DNA of 64,000 nt from Variovorax davisae (GTDB taxonomy: Bacteria; Pseudomonadota; Gammaproteobacteria; Burkholderiales; Burkholderiaceae_C): positions 265,048-329,047 of the forward strand of contig NZ_JASZYS010000008.1 of NCBI RefSeq assembly GCF_030316845.1, read 5' to 3'. This document shows positions 35,301-44,230 of this stretch, in pieces. The stretch's first letter is position 1, and each line of letters starts with the position of its first letter. A program made the translations under genes and the position numbers. Under the pieces are notes generated by a model. It searched no databases and was not told where the DNA came from. It worked only from the letters and a program-made list of their open reading frames with translations.

Positions 35301-38300
35301 CGAGGGTCAGCCAGCCGTAGGCGCCGCGCAGTTCGGTGCCCAGCACGCCCGGGCTGCCGGTGGCGGCCTCGGCGCCGGTGCGCACCGAGGACACGGCCCG
35401 GGTCTCGCCGTAGTTCACCGGGTCGGCCGGGATCTCGCCGCCATCGACGTCGCTGTCGTTCGTGAGCACGTTGCCGCTCGGGTCGACGCCGGGCTGATCG
35501 TTGTTCTGGCCGCCGGCCTCGACGGCTGTGGCCGCATCGTCGACGGCCACCGGGTTGTCGTTGGCGCCGCGGACCAGCACGATGACTTCGCCGAGGTCGG
35601 TCTCGCCGTTGCCGTCGTCGATCGTGAAGGTGAAGCGCTCGATCAGCAGGTCGGAGCCCAGGCGCAAGGCCTGCACCGCGGCATTGCCGTTGTCGACGGC
35701 GTAGCTGTAGGTGCCGTTGGCCTGCATGCTCAGCGTGCCGTACTGGCCGACGATCACCGCGCCTGCCGCGCCGACCGGCGTGTCGGTCCCGCCGGCCGCC
35801 TCGGCGCCGGCCCGCACGAAGCTCACGGTCAGCGGATCGCCGTCGGGGTCGAAGGCGACGCGGGTGACGTCGCCCGCCGGATCGACGCCCGGCGTGGCAT
35901 TGGCCACGCCGCCGCGTTCGGTGGCCAATGCCACGACGTTCTGCGCCACCGGCGGATCGTTGACCCCGCGTACCGTGATCACCAGTTGCGCCGTGTCGGT
36001 GAGGCCGCTGGTGTCCGTGAGCTGGTAGGTGTAGATGACGTCGACCGTCTGTCCTGCCTGCAGGGACTGGAGCGTCGGGTTGTCGCTATTGACGTCGAAG
36101 GTGTAGGCGCCGTCGGCGCCGATGACCAGCAGGCCGAAGTCGCCCGCCACCTGCACGCCGCCGAGCAGCGCGTAGGTGCCGGCGATGGAGGTGCCGGCAC
36201 CGGCCGCGACGCCCGACAGCACCACGGCGGGTCCTTCGGGCCCGGTGCCGATGCCGCTGACGAGCAGCAGCGAATTGGGCGTGTCGGTGCGGTCGACGTC
36301 GAGGTCGACGCCGTTGCCGCCGGGCTGGCCGATGCTGCCGGGGCGGCTCGGGAAGAGGATCACGTTGCCGGCCGGGTTGCTCTCCGCCGCATTGCCGTTG
36401 GTGGAGGCGGCCTGGGCGTCCGCATGGTCGTCGCTGGCGCCCGGGTTGTCGTTGGCGCCGGTGATGAGGATGCGCAGTTCGGCCAGGGCGTTGAGGCCGC
36501 CGGCATCGGTGACCTGGTAGCTGAAGAACTCCGTCAGCGTGTCGCCCGGAACCAGGCGCTGCACGGCGGGGTCGTTGTCGAACACGGCGTAGCTGTAGCT
36601 GCCGTCCGCGCCCAGGGTCAGGGTGCCGTAGGCGCCGATCACGACGGTGCCGTTGGCGCTCGTGGTGCCGGGGTTCACCACCGACAGCGGGCCCTGCGCC
36701 AGCGGGGCCACGTTCCGAACCCCCGTCACCTGGCGCGTCTCGCCGTTGGCGGCGCTGTCGACATCGGTGTCGTTGGCCAGCACGTTGCCGGTCGCGTTGC
36801 TGCCCGGGGTGCCGTTGCTCACCCCGCCGGCCTCGACGGCGTTGCCGACGTCGGCAACGCCCACCGGCGTGTCGTTGGCGCCGTGGATGGAGACGGTGAG
36901 CACAGCGCCGTCGCGCAGGCCCTCGATGTCCGAGAGGGTGTAGTTGAAGCGCTCGACCAGGGTCTGGCCGGTCAGCCTCAGCGCCTGGACGGCGGGGTTG
37001 TCGTTGTCCACCACGTACTGGTAGCCGCCATTCAGGTTGACGGTCAGCGTGCCGTAGAGGCCGGTGAACGACCGCGCGCCGATCGACGGCAGTGCGCCCT
37101 GCGGCGCGCCCTCCAGGCCCACCGTGATCACGCGCAGCCGGTCGGCGTTGGTGGCGATGTCGACGTCCGTGTCGTTGGCGAGCAGGTTGCCCGCCGGGTC
37201 GAGCCCGACCAGCCGGTTGTCGTTGCCGCTGGCCTCGACCGCTTCCGCACTGTCGTCGATCGCATCGGGCTGATCGTTCACGGCCGCCAGCACGATCTGC
37301 AGCGTGTCCAGGTCGCTGAGCGCGTCGGCCGGGTTCTGGGTCGGGATGCCGTCGCCGTTCGCGTCGCCCGTGTTGCCGCGGTCGTTGGTGAGGATGGTGA
37401 GCGTGTCGGCGCCGTTGTAGTTCAGGTTGCCGAGGTACTGCAGGCTGGCCAGCGCGAGGTTGAGCGCCGTGAGGTCGCCGCTCAGGCCCAGCGTCGCGGT
37501 TCCCGTGCCGGTCACCGTGACGCCGGCCGGGATGCTGGCGAGCGTCAGCGTGCCGTGCAGCACCGAGAGCGTGATGTCGAGCGTGCCGCCGGCGGCGTCG
37601 ACGTCGGTCACGGACAGCCCCGTGAGCGCCAGCGCCAGGTCCTCGAAGCCGCTGGCCGCGACGACGGGCAGCTGGTTCTGCGGCGCATCGTTCTGCTCGA
37701 CGTAGCCGGCATCGGCTGCGGCGGTCGCGCCTTCGCCGAGGCCGACGACGATCTGTCCGAGCGGGCTGCCGGCCTCCGTGTCGATGCGCACGCGCAGGTC
37801 GCCGATCGGCTGCGGATAGCCGATGGTGCCGCTCGGCGTGTCGATGCGGAACACGCCCGCCGGCAGCACGCCGAAGCGGTACTGGCCGTTGGTGTCGGTC
37901 GTCGTCGTGAAGACGTGGTTGTCGGCCACCGTGGCGAGGTCGCCGTCGGCGCCGCCCCAGGTCAGGCTCACGCTCTGTCCGGCCAGCGCGGGGCCGTCCG
38001 GAACCGCGCTGCCGGTGGCGCTGGCGGTGTCGTTCCACAGCGTGCCCTGGATCAGGCCGAGGCCCGCGCCTTCGGCGAGCACATAGGTGTTCGGCGTGCC
38101 GCCGATGCCGGTGCGCTCGCCGTCGACCGCGCCATCCGTTCCCACGGGCGAGCCGCCCCAGCTGGTGAAATCCTCGGGCAGGCTGGTCCAGGTGAGCACG
38201 GCGTTGCTGCTGGCGATCGCGGTGGCGTTCGGCAGCGTGACCTGGTAGACCACGCGCACCTGCGCGCCGGGGTCCAGCTGCTCGAAATCGACCGTCAGGC

Positions 38301-41300
38301 CGCCGCTGGTGCCGACGGTGATGCCGGCGGGCAGGGTCGCTGCCGTGTACAGGGTGCCGTTCAGTTCGAGGCTGACGAAGCTGTAGGCGCTGCCGGTCGG
38401 AAACGCATCCACGAGACGGGTGTTGAAGGCAGCCAGGCTGCCGTTCTCGGTGAAGCTCACCGCCACGGTGGCCGTGCCCGTGCTGCCCGTCGGGTTCGGA
38501 TCGAAGTCGATCACGCGCTTGTCGACACCGCCGAAGCTCGGCTCGACGATGCGCTCGCTCACCGTGTTGCCGACCGCGCGCTGCGCGCCGCCGACGAGCT
38601 CGCGGGCCGTCACGTCGAGCACCGTGCCGGCCGTGTTCGACGCCTGGTTGAGCACGCGCGCGTTGAACTCCAGCGCGATCCCCTCGAGGTCGGCATCGTC
38701 GCCATTGCCGTTGACCAGGTTGCCGAAGTTGAAGCGGATGGTCTGGCTGCCGTCCGGATTGACGACCACCTGGATCAGTGATGGATCGAAGACGCCGGTC
38801 GGGGCGGGGCCCGAGAGATCGGCCGTGATGGGGCGCGCTTCGGGGCTGTTCTCGTTGCCGTTGATGGCCAGCGTGCCGCCGACGACCAGGTTGATGTCGC
38901 TGGTCAGCTCGTTCTGCGAGATGAGGGCGACCCGCACCGCGTTCGCGAGCGCATCGGGCGTGATGAAGCCGAGGCCGTTGGGCAGCGTGACCTCGATGTG
39001 GTAGTCGGGATTGTTGCCTTCGGGCACCAGCACCACCACCCGCAGGCGGATCAGCTCGCCGACCGTGACCTGCTCCAGCGCACCCGAGGTGGGCGACGGC
39101 GCCGCCGTGTCCGGCAGGCCACCGACGCGGGAGATCTGCATCGCCTGGGCGACGTCGAACACCAGCAGCGCGTTGCCCCGGTAGTCGTCGAGCACGCCGC
39201 TGTTGAGCGCGCCATCGACGCCGGTGCGCTCGCCAGCGGGGTCGGCGCTGCCCGCGGTGCTGCCGTCGAGGCTGGTCCATTGCACCGTCGCCAGGTTGGT
39301 GAACGAGGACTCGGCGGCGGCCGAGGCGTTGACCACGCCCGTGATGCGCAGCACGATGCTGCCGCCCTTGCCGATGTCGATGTTGGCGCCGGCGGCAGTG
39401 CGCAACTGGCCGCCGACGATCTCGAAATCGACGCCGCCGTTGTTGCTCGCGGCGCCCTGGTAGGCGACACCGGCCAGCGTCAGGTTGTCGAGTTCGGTCG
39501 GCAGGGTGTCGAGCAGGCTGATGTCGAAGGCGTCGAAGTCGTTGCCGCCATTGCCGTTGCCGATCGTGATGGTGAACTCGACCGCATCGCCGTCGTCGAA
39601 GCCCAGGCCCGGATCGGTGATCAGCGTCTGCGCGATCTGCAGCGTCGCCTCGCGCACCGTCACCGTGGGCGTGCCGCCGGTCAATGCGACGTTGCGGTCG
39701 ACGGGCGCGGCGCCGTTGGGCGTGTCGGTGTCGGGGTCGCTGAAGGTGATCCGGGCATTGTTCTGCAGCGCCCTGTTGGCCTGGTTGCCGCTGACGTTGC
39801 TCGCCACCAGCCGCACGCGCACGACGAAGCTGTTGTTGCCGACGACGTTGTCCGCCGCGGCGCCGGTCGCTGTGAAGGCCAGCCGTGCGCCGACGCCGTC
39901 GTCGCCGAGGGTGCCTGTGGTTCCGCCGAGCGCGCCGGGCGTGACCGTGCCGTTGAAGTTCGCGCCCAGCGCGGCGCTGCCTGCCGTCGTCGTGAGGAGT
40001 TCGTAGCCGAGTCCGCCGTTGAAGCCCGTGTCCAGGCGCAGGCCCGGCGGGATCAGGTCGTCCAGCCGCAGGGTCTGGGTGTTGCCTTCGGGCAGCGTGA
40101 CGACGATGTCGTAGAGCATGCTCTCGCCGACCACGAGGTCGCTGCCCGTGGTGTGCGTGGCGCTCGAATCGCCGTTGTCCAGGCTGCCGCCGGCGAAGTT
40201 CTTGCTGACCTCGGGCGCAGCCACCTGCTGGCTTGCGATTTCCACGATGTCGGCCGGCGCGAAATCGGTGCCGCCGTCGACGCTGGCGTAGTGCGTCAGC
40301 GCGGCGCTGCTCTGCAGGGTGCGCGCCGCGTCGATGGTGCCGCTGACCACCACGTCGTAGGTGATGACGACCAGGTTGGCTCCGCTGGCATCGGCCGCCG
40401 TCCCGGCGCGGCCGGGCGCGAGCGTGGCGACGGCACCGGCGTCGAGGAAGCTGATCTCGTTGCCCGACACGCTGTAGTCGACGCCGGCCACGAGCAGGCT
40501 GCCGTCGCCGCGGTAGATCCGAAGATTCGCCGCCGCCAGGCTGTTGCCGACGAAGCCCAGGCCGGCGGGCAGGGTGACGGTGGTGCGGACGTCGAAGGCG
40601 CCGCCGCCGCCGCGGTTCTCGATGGCGGTGGCCAGGCGCAGGGTGTCGCCGGCGTCGATGCCGGTGACGCTGCCATCGACCGCCGCGAGATCGCTCACGC
40701 TGCCCTGGAAAGGCACGCCGGCCGAGCCGGGCGCGTTCCAGCTGCCGGTGGTGCCGCTCACCGTGCCGTGGCTGGTGGACACCACGCCGTGGCGGATGTC
40801 CAGCACCGGTTCGGCCACCGAGACGATCACCGCCACGTCCGACGAGACCAGGTGGTTCTTCACGATGGTCGCCTGCTGGTCGGACTGCGCCAGCACGTCG
40901 AGCGAACGCTGGTCGGCAAAGGGCTGGTCGCCCACGCGCAGGGTGAACTGCACTTCGACCCGGCTGCCGTTGACGGTGGAATTGACGTAGTTGCCGAAGT
41001 CGAAGACCACCGAATTGCCCGGGCCGGTGCTGACCGAGTCGATGCCGTCGGGATTCGTGTTGCCCGGGCCCAGCGTCCATTGGCCGACGCCGGTGCCCTG
41101 GCTCCACGCGACGCCCGCGAGATCGAGCAGCGGCAGCGGCAGGTAGGCCGAGAGCCGGAAGCCTTCGTAGTCCCCCGTGACCAGGTCGTAGCTCAGGCGG
41201 AAGGTGACGACGTCGCCCGGATGCAGCTCGGGCGTGGCCGCCGGCGAGCCGCCGTTGACCGTCACCAGCTGGATGTCGACCTGGCGCGTGGCGATGGTGC

Positions 41301-43662
41301 TGGTGGTCGTCGACGCATCGGATTCGTCGAACCCGGTCAGGTTGAAGGCATCGACGAGCAGGGTGCCCGTCACCGTCGCGTTGTTGCCGACGGCGTCGCC
41401 TTCGTTGATCTCGCCGTGCGGCGGATGCGGCGTGGTGTAGCTCTGCGCGATGGTGGCGCCATAGCTGATCACGGCCGTGGTGGCGCCGTCGCGGAAGTCT
41501 TCGAAAGCCAGGTCGCCGATCAGCGCGCCGAGCTGCAGGGCGCCGGGCGCGGCCTGCAGCGACGCGCCGAGATCGAAGACCAGCGTGGTCGTGCCGTCGG
41601 CATTCGGGGTGCTGGTGACGATCAGGGCGATGGTCTGCGTGACGCCGCCGCGCGTGACGCTGAAGGTCGCCGGGCCGTTGAAGGCCTGGCCGTCGCCCAG
41701 CGTGTCGGTGATCGTGAAGCCGCCCTGGCCGAAGAAGTCATCACCCACGGCGAAGAAGTCGGAGATCGCCACGTTGAGCGTGTAGCGCAGCGTGTCGCCG
41801 GGACTGAGGCCCGCAGCGCCGACGTCGGCCTGCACCGTGGCCTGCTTGATGAGGCTGACGGACTTGGCGACGAAGCTCGCGTTGGCGCCGTTGCCGGTGT
41901 TCGTGAAGCCGATGTCGGTGGCCGGTGCGAGGACATCGCGCGGATCGATCGGCGTCCATCTGCCGCTGACCGTCGGCGCGCCGAAGACGATGGTCGTGTC
42001 GTCGCCGGTCAAGGGGGCGACGATGGCCGAGCCGTCCGCGCGTGTTTCGGGCACGTAGAAGTCGACCACCGTGTTCGTCGGGCCGCTCAGCGTGGCGTAG
42101 GTGATGGTGTAGGAGGCGAGGAACACGGTGTCGCTGGCGATGGCCGCCGCGATCGCCGCGGGGTTGGTGATCACGCTGCCGTCGCTCAACGTGATCGAGC
42201 TCAGCGTGCCGCCCGCGCCGGGGACGATGGCCGTGACCTGCACTTCGCCCGGCAACGGCTGCGTGACCGAGACATTGGCGAGCGTCTGGCCGGACGCCGG
42301 CGTGACGGTCACCGTTTGCGAGTGCGGGTAGTTCGGTCCGGTGACGGTCTCGCCCTCGGGCATGTTGATCGACTGTTCGATCGTCACGAGCGAGGGATGG
42401 ACGACGAAGTCGTGCAGCGAGGCCTCGACCAGGCTCGGGTCCACGGTCGGGTTGTCGAGCGCGTCGTTGCCGAACTCGAAGCCGCCGCGGGCCCGGATCG
42501 TGAGGTCCGGCGTGCCGTTGGACAGCTCGGTGTCGGCCAGGTTGCTGAGCTGCGCCGTGACCTGCACGGCGATCGTCGGCTGGTCCTGCGACAGGCTGCC
42601 GTAGGGCAGCTGCAGCACCACCAGCTGGTCGCCGGGACGCATGCCGACGCTGGCCGCCGTGATGACCAGCGGATTGCCGCTCGCATCCCGGGCCAGCGGA
42701 TGCGTGGCATTGCCGGCCGCATCGAAGCTCACGACGAAGGATTGCACCGGCTGCCCGAGGTAGCTGGCCGCGATGAAGGTGGCGCCGTCGTCGCCGTCCT
42801 TTCCGGTTGCCGGCATGAAGAGGTCGATGTACGGGGCATAGCCGACGTCCGCCGAGGTATTGCTCATGCTGACCGTGAAGCTGAACTGGCCGCCGAGCAG
42901 CGCGTCGGTGCCGCCCGCTGCGAGGCTGACGCTCGGGCCGGCGGCCAGCAGGCCCTGGAAGCCGGCGAGCGAAGCGGCGTCGATCGCGATCGCCTTGTCG
43001 ACGTCGCCGCTGCGCACCTCGAGCGTCCAGTTGCCGCCGGCGGCCGTGTTGCCGGTGTCGTCGGCCGAGGCGCCGACGTCGGCGCCGGTGAAGCGCGCCA
43101 GATCGCCCACGAGGATCTGGCCCGCGAGGCCTTCGCCCACCCTGCAGCCGTACAGCTGGATGTCCGCGCCGGCGCCGAGTTCGCCGTGCCAGCTGCCCAG
43201 CAGCTCGCCGGCCTGCGCGATGTTGTCGCTCGTGAGCGTGCGGCTGCCCAGCGTGAACTGGCCCGAGGCACCGTGCGAGAAGATCTGGATCGCGTCGACC
43301 GGACCCATCTCGGCCAGCGCCGCGGAGATCGCGGCCAGCCCGTCGGTGCGGTTGTCGATCACCAGCAGCCGGGCATCGGCGGGCAGCTGTGCCGTCAGTT
43401 GTGCACGGTTCTCGACGCGGCTGTCGATCACCACCAGCTGGTGCGCGACCGGCGCGGCCGCCGCCGCCGGGACGGGCGTCGACTGGGCCTCGGTCGTGCC
43501 GGGCACGCGGGGCCCGGCATCGGCCGGATGCGAAGGATCGGCGTGCTGCTGCTCGGTGGCCGCCGCCGCGGCGGCGTCGAACAGGATGCGCGGCTCCAAC
43601 GCCATGGCGTTGCTTTGCGGAGTGAATGCGTTCATGAGGGAGAAATCCGTCTTGGCGTGCAC
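32302..43662 (-). CDS. Giant LEPR-XLL/DUF4347 surface protein with VCBS-like repeats
   Basis: The 3786-residue protein starts at GTG 43662, set by GAGGTG six bases upstream; a GTG at 43671 is in frame but lacks a spaced ribosome site. No Sec signal is present. The LEPRILFD motif lies at 22-29 and a DUF4347 domain at about 75-238, with a His130-Gly/Cys173 pair. DUF11-like beta domains (about 250-1860) are followed by an SdrD_B-like domain (about 1867-1990), a cadherin-like domain and eleven VCBS-like repeats (about 2127-3620). The last 160 residues are non-repetitive. Such proteins are secreted adhesins. Genes for a TolC-like duct and adaptors follow in the same operon. Ligand and surface anchoring are unknown. 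Confidence 0.9.
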   Translation of the reverse strand: MHAKTDFSLMNAFTPQSNAMALEPRILFDAAAAAATEQQHADPSHPADAGPRVPGTTEAQSTPVPAAAAAPVAHQLVVIDSRVENRAQLTAQLPADARLLVIDNRTDGLAAISAALAEMGPVDAIQIFSHGASGQFTLGSRTLTSDNIAQAGELLGSWHGELGAGADIQLYGCRVGEGLAGQILVGDLARFTGADVGASADDTGNTAAGGNWTLEVRSGDVDKAIAIDAASLAGFQGLLAAGPSVSLAAGGTDALLGGQFSFTVSMSNTSADVGYAPYIDLFMPATGKDGDDGATFIAASYLGQPVQSFVVSFDAAGNATHPLARDASGNPLVITAASVGMRPGDQLVVLQLPYGSLSQDQPTIAVQVTAQLSNLADTELSNGTPDLTIRARGGFEFGNDALDNPTVDPSLVEASLHDFVVHPSLVTIEQSINMPEGETVTGPNYPHSQTVTVTPASGQTLANVSVTQPLPGEVQVTAIVPGAGGTLSSITLSDGSVITNPAAIAAAIASDTVFLASYTITYATLSGPTNTVVDFYVPETRADGSAIVAPLTGDDTTIVFGAPTVSGRWTPIDPRDVLAPATDIGFTNTGNGANASFVAKSVSLIKQATVQADVGAAGLSPGDTLRYTLNVAISDFFAVGDDFFGQGGFTITDTLGDGQAFNGPATFSVTRGGVTQTIALIVTSTPNADGTTTLVFDLGASLQAAPGALQLGALIGDLAFEDFRDGATTAVISYGATIAQSYTTPHPPHGEINEGDAVGNNATVTGTLLVDAFNLTGFDESDASTTTSTIATRQVDIQLVTVNGGSPAATPELHPGDVVTFRLSYDLVTGDYEGFRLSAYLPLPLLDLAGVAWSQGTGVGQWTLGPGNTNPDGIDSVSTGPGNSVVFDFGNYVNSTVNGSRVEVQFTLRVGDQPFADQRSLDVLAQSDQQATIVKNHLVSSDVAVIVSVAEPVLDIRHGVVSTSHGTVSGTTGSWNAPGSAGVPFQGSVSDLAAVDGSVTGIDAGDTLRLATAIENRGGGGAFDVRTTVTLPAGLGFVGNSLAAANLRIYRGDGSLLVAGVDYSVSGNEISFLDAGAVATLAPGRAGTAADASGANLVVITYDVVVSGTIDAARTLQSSAALTHYASVDGGTDFAPADIVEIASQQVAAPEVSKNFAGGSLDNGDSSATHTTGSDLVVGESMLYDIVVTLPEGNTQTLRLDDLIPPGLRLDTGFNGGLGYELLTTTAGSAALGANFNGTVTPGALGGTTGTLGDDGVGARLAFTATGAAADNVVGNNSFVVRVRLVASNVSGNQANRALQNNARITFSDPDTDTPNGAAPVDRNVALTGGTPTVTVREATLQIAQTLITDPGLGFDDGDAVEFTITIGNGNGGNDFDAFDISLLDTLPTELDNLTLAGVAYQGAASNNGGVDFEIVGGQLRTAAGANIDIGKGGSIVLRITGVVNASAAAESSFTNLATVQWTSLDGSTAGSADPAGERTGVDGALNSGVLDDYRGNALLVFDVAQAMQISRVGGLPDTAAPSPTSGALEQVTVGELIRLRVVVLVPEGNNPDYHIEVTLPNGLGFITPDALANAVRVALISQNELTSDINLVVGGTLAINGNENSPEARPITADLSGPAPTGVFDPSLIQVVVNPDGSQTIRFNFGNLVNGNGDDADLEGIALEFNARVLNQASNTAGTVLDVTARELVGGAQRAVGNTVSERIVEPSFGGVDKRVIDFDPNPTGSTGTATVAVSFTENGSLAAFNTRLVDAFPTGSAYSFVSLELNGTLYTAATLPAGITVGTSGGLTVDFEQLDPGAQVRVVYQVTLPNATAIASSNAVLTWTSLPEDFTSWGGSPVGTDGAVDGERTGIGGTPNTYVLAEGAGLGLIQGTLWNDTASATGSAVPDGPALAGQSVSLTWGGADGDLATVADNHVFTTTTDTNGQYRFGVLPAGVFRIDTPSGTIGYPQPIGDLRVRIDTEAGSPLGQIVVGLGEGATAAADAGYVEQNDAPQNQLPVVAASGFEDLALALTGLSVTDVDAAGGTLDITLSVLHGTLTLASIPAGVTVTGTGTATLGLSGDLTALNLALASLQYLGNLNYNGADTLTILTNDRGNTGDANGDGIPTQNPADALSDLDTLQIVLAAVNDQPDAIDDSAEAVEASGNDNRLVGLDPAGNLLANDTDVDIATNADRLRVITVGLEGAPQGALPSIGARSFTGLYGTLTVNLNGGYQYVVDNDNPAVQALRLTGQTLVERFNYTLSDIEGLRDGAVLTVSIHGANDTPVGVADVGNAVEAGGVSNGTPGSNATGNVLANDTDVDSAANGETRQVTGVRNVAPLAQGPLSVVNPGTTSANGTVVIGAYGTLTLGADGSYSYAVFDNDPAVQRLVPGDTLTEFFSYQVTDAGGLNALAELRILITGANDNPGASDDHADAQAASTNGNAAESNPAGNVILFPSRPGSIGQPGGNGVDLDVDRTDTPNSLLLVSGIGTGPEGPAVVLSGVAAGAGTSIAGTYALLGGVQVAGDFGLLVIGADGAYTFDVNSDNPTLQSLQAGQTVDVIYTYQLTDTSGLTDTAQLVITVRGVNDPPVAQNVVALATERGGVANATPGVDPAGDVTRVAFDPDGDPLTVSFVRAGAEAAGGTDTPVGAAGAVIVGQYGTLSMQANGTYSYAVDNGNAAVQALRLGSDLLIERFTFTIDDGNGETDLGEVIVLVRGANDNPVAVDDAATAVEAGGQNNDQPGVDPSGNVLTNDSDVDGGEIPADPVNYGETRAVSSVRTGAEAATGSPGVLGTELRGAYGWLTLDADGSYSYRLDNDDPTVQALRRGIDTLTDSFSYTVIDASGAEDRATLSVTIQGANDTPVANPVQVIAVEAGGQANGTPGLDPTGNVVSVFNDVDGTGELLIASGIARGVINGVIGTPFAGLYGSLLLNIDGTLTYTVDNSNPLVQALRTGTDTLVETFTYQLRDLAGATSSAPLTVIIQGRNDNPVAVDDAAFATEAGGTANGTPGVNPTGNLLANDTDVDGGDTRTLTGIRSGAEAAGGALTAVASSQAINGQYGTLTVGADGSYSYQIDNALAAVQALRPGDTLTEVFSYGMRDTAGAADIAQFTLTLRGAWDAPVAVNDVAVGVGDNGQGSSVNPTRNVLPNDTDVDRGDVLRVSGIRLGDESTGAALQGVNAATDNTNGTLVTGLYGQLIIGANGAFTYTIDNTNPAVLALGPLQFVSETFTYQASDLGGLSDLAEIRIVIRGINDPPVAVVDVADAVEAGGLNNGQAGVNPRGNVIANDSDLEGEALAVTAVRTGPEAGSGTAGTVGSTLRGLYGDLTLNADGSWNYLVDNALAEVQALRASGQTLTDTFTYTLSDIWRATDTTELRITIDGRNDTPVAQDDAATAIEAGGIANGTPGTNPTGNVLANDSDVDSVANGETRQVLGVSNSAGRSVAAGQVLTGLYGQLTLDADGRYRYVLDNANPAVQALRTAGETLGETFIYRMRDTAGATSDARLSVLVRGANDTPVALDDRNVAPNERPAPQATGNVLPNDADVDGGDGLQVIAIRTGEEAGTGTAGAIGQPLVGRYGTLVINADGSYTYTIDQNNPDVLASAGLGRVLRDTFTYTVGDRRGDIDLAALVLDLDIPAPYVAPPSYDYFSYLDRNDDIGLPLPDVRPGVYVGPVVRQVESALRLSSFGSDGSESGWLGTPEIRSTSLGAGLGIVPRQHVGAAVGESRRESAQDWAWILGREGRVNLGADGLLAAPSLFTPDAEDLAVNDAPPGPQTAQGFSAQLQAAARRLHAIGPAHPPTAE
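32800..37280 (-). repeat. Array of eleven VCBS-like coding repeats, about 400 bp each
   Basis: Unit boundaries fall at NDxPVA motifs near 33160, 33550, 33940, 34345, 34740, 35125, 35545, 35945, 36440, 36860 and 37265. Each unit repeats GN(V/L)LANDTDVD, YGTLTLxADGSYSY and a (D)TLTExFxYxxxD stretch. Units differ enough in sequence that recent expansion by slippage is unlikely. The unit ending near 36440 is longer than the rest. Confidence 0.85.
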
Positions 43663-43747
43663 TTGAACCACCTCGGAGCATTCAAATCGTCAACCTGTCA
43701 TGCGTCAAGCCCGGCCTGCCCGGCGGCTGGAGGAGCGCCCTGCGTCC

Positions 43748-44230
43748 TCAGGTGAGAAAAAGCCAGACGGCGCTGACCGCGCCCATCACGAGGATGGCGA
43801 GTGTCAGCAGCGTCACCGACATCGAGCTCGGCTCGAAGCGCTCTTGCACGATCTCCTGATGCACCCGGCGATAGCGCAGCAGCGCCCACAGCAGCACGAC
43901 GACGCCGACGACGACCATGCCGAGCCCGACGGTGGCCGCGTCGCGCAACGGGAACGAGTCCTGGTTGAGCTTCTCGGCGTTGCCGCTTTGCTGCAGGTAG
44001 ATGCTGAAGCGATTGATCGTGATGCCGAAGCTCATCAGCGACAGCGCCGTGCGCAGGTAGGCGAGGTGGGTGCGTTCGTTGGCCAGGTGCGATCGCGCGT
44101 CCGACAAGGCGGTCCGGTGCTCCGACATCTGGGTCCGCAAGGCGGACAGCTGGGTGGCGGTGTTGGTGGGTTCCTTGGCGACCTCCTGCGCCAGGTCGGG
44201 CGGCAGGTCCGGCAGGCGGGGCCCGGTCAT
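43748..44230 (-). CDS. DUF202-family membrane protein
   Basis: The 160-residue protein has a polar N-terminal half with a helical stretch (about 24-60). The DUF202 signature ERTHLAYLRTALSLMSFGITINRF follows and leads into three membrane helices (about 62-80, 98-118, 138-158). Function of the family is unknown. It is coupled to the DUF1622 gene by an ATGA overlap and belongs to the two-component/sulfatase neighbourhood. An 85-bp gap separates it from the giant gene; I see no convincing terminator in that gap, so read-through is possible. Confidence 0.85.
   Translation of the reverse strand: MTGPRLPDLPPDLAQEVAKEPTNTATQLSALRTQMSEHRTALSDARSHLANERTHLAYLRTALSLMSFGITINRFSIYLQQSGNAEKLNQDSFPLRDAATVGLGMVVVGVVVLLWALLRYRRVHQEIVQERFEPSSMSVTLLTLAILVMGAVSAVWLFLT

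Noticed and set aside
32800..37280. The regular repeats as a possible CRISPR array
   Set aside because: Units are about 400 bp, coding, and divergent, with no short identical repeats or unique spacers.
32320..38781. A 2153-codon open frame on the plus strand opposite the giant gene
   Set aside because: It mirrors the GC-rich third codon positions of the real gene, has a low-complexity Val/Gly/Ala/Arg/Asp composition, no recognisable domain and no ribosome site.
43680..43708. A TTGACG-17 bp-TTGAAT promoter before the giant gene (minus strand)
   Set aside because: The predicted transcription start would fall on the ribosome-binding site of the GTG start, and the -10 match is only four of six. 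I could not support it over read-through or a promoter further up.
38998..43755. A 1585-codon plus-strand open frame opposite the N-terminal part of the giant gene
   Set aside because: Same antisense-shadow composition; the minus-strand frame has clear DUF4347 and beta-domain homology.
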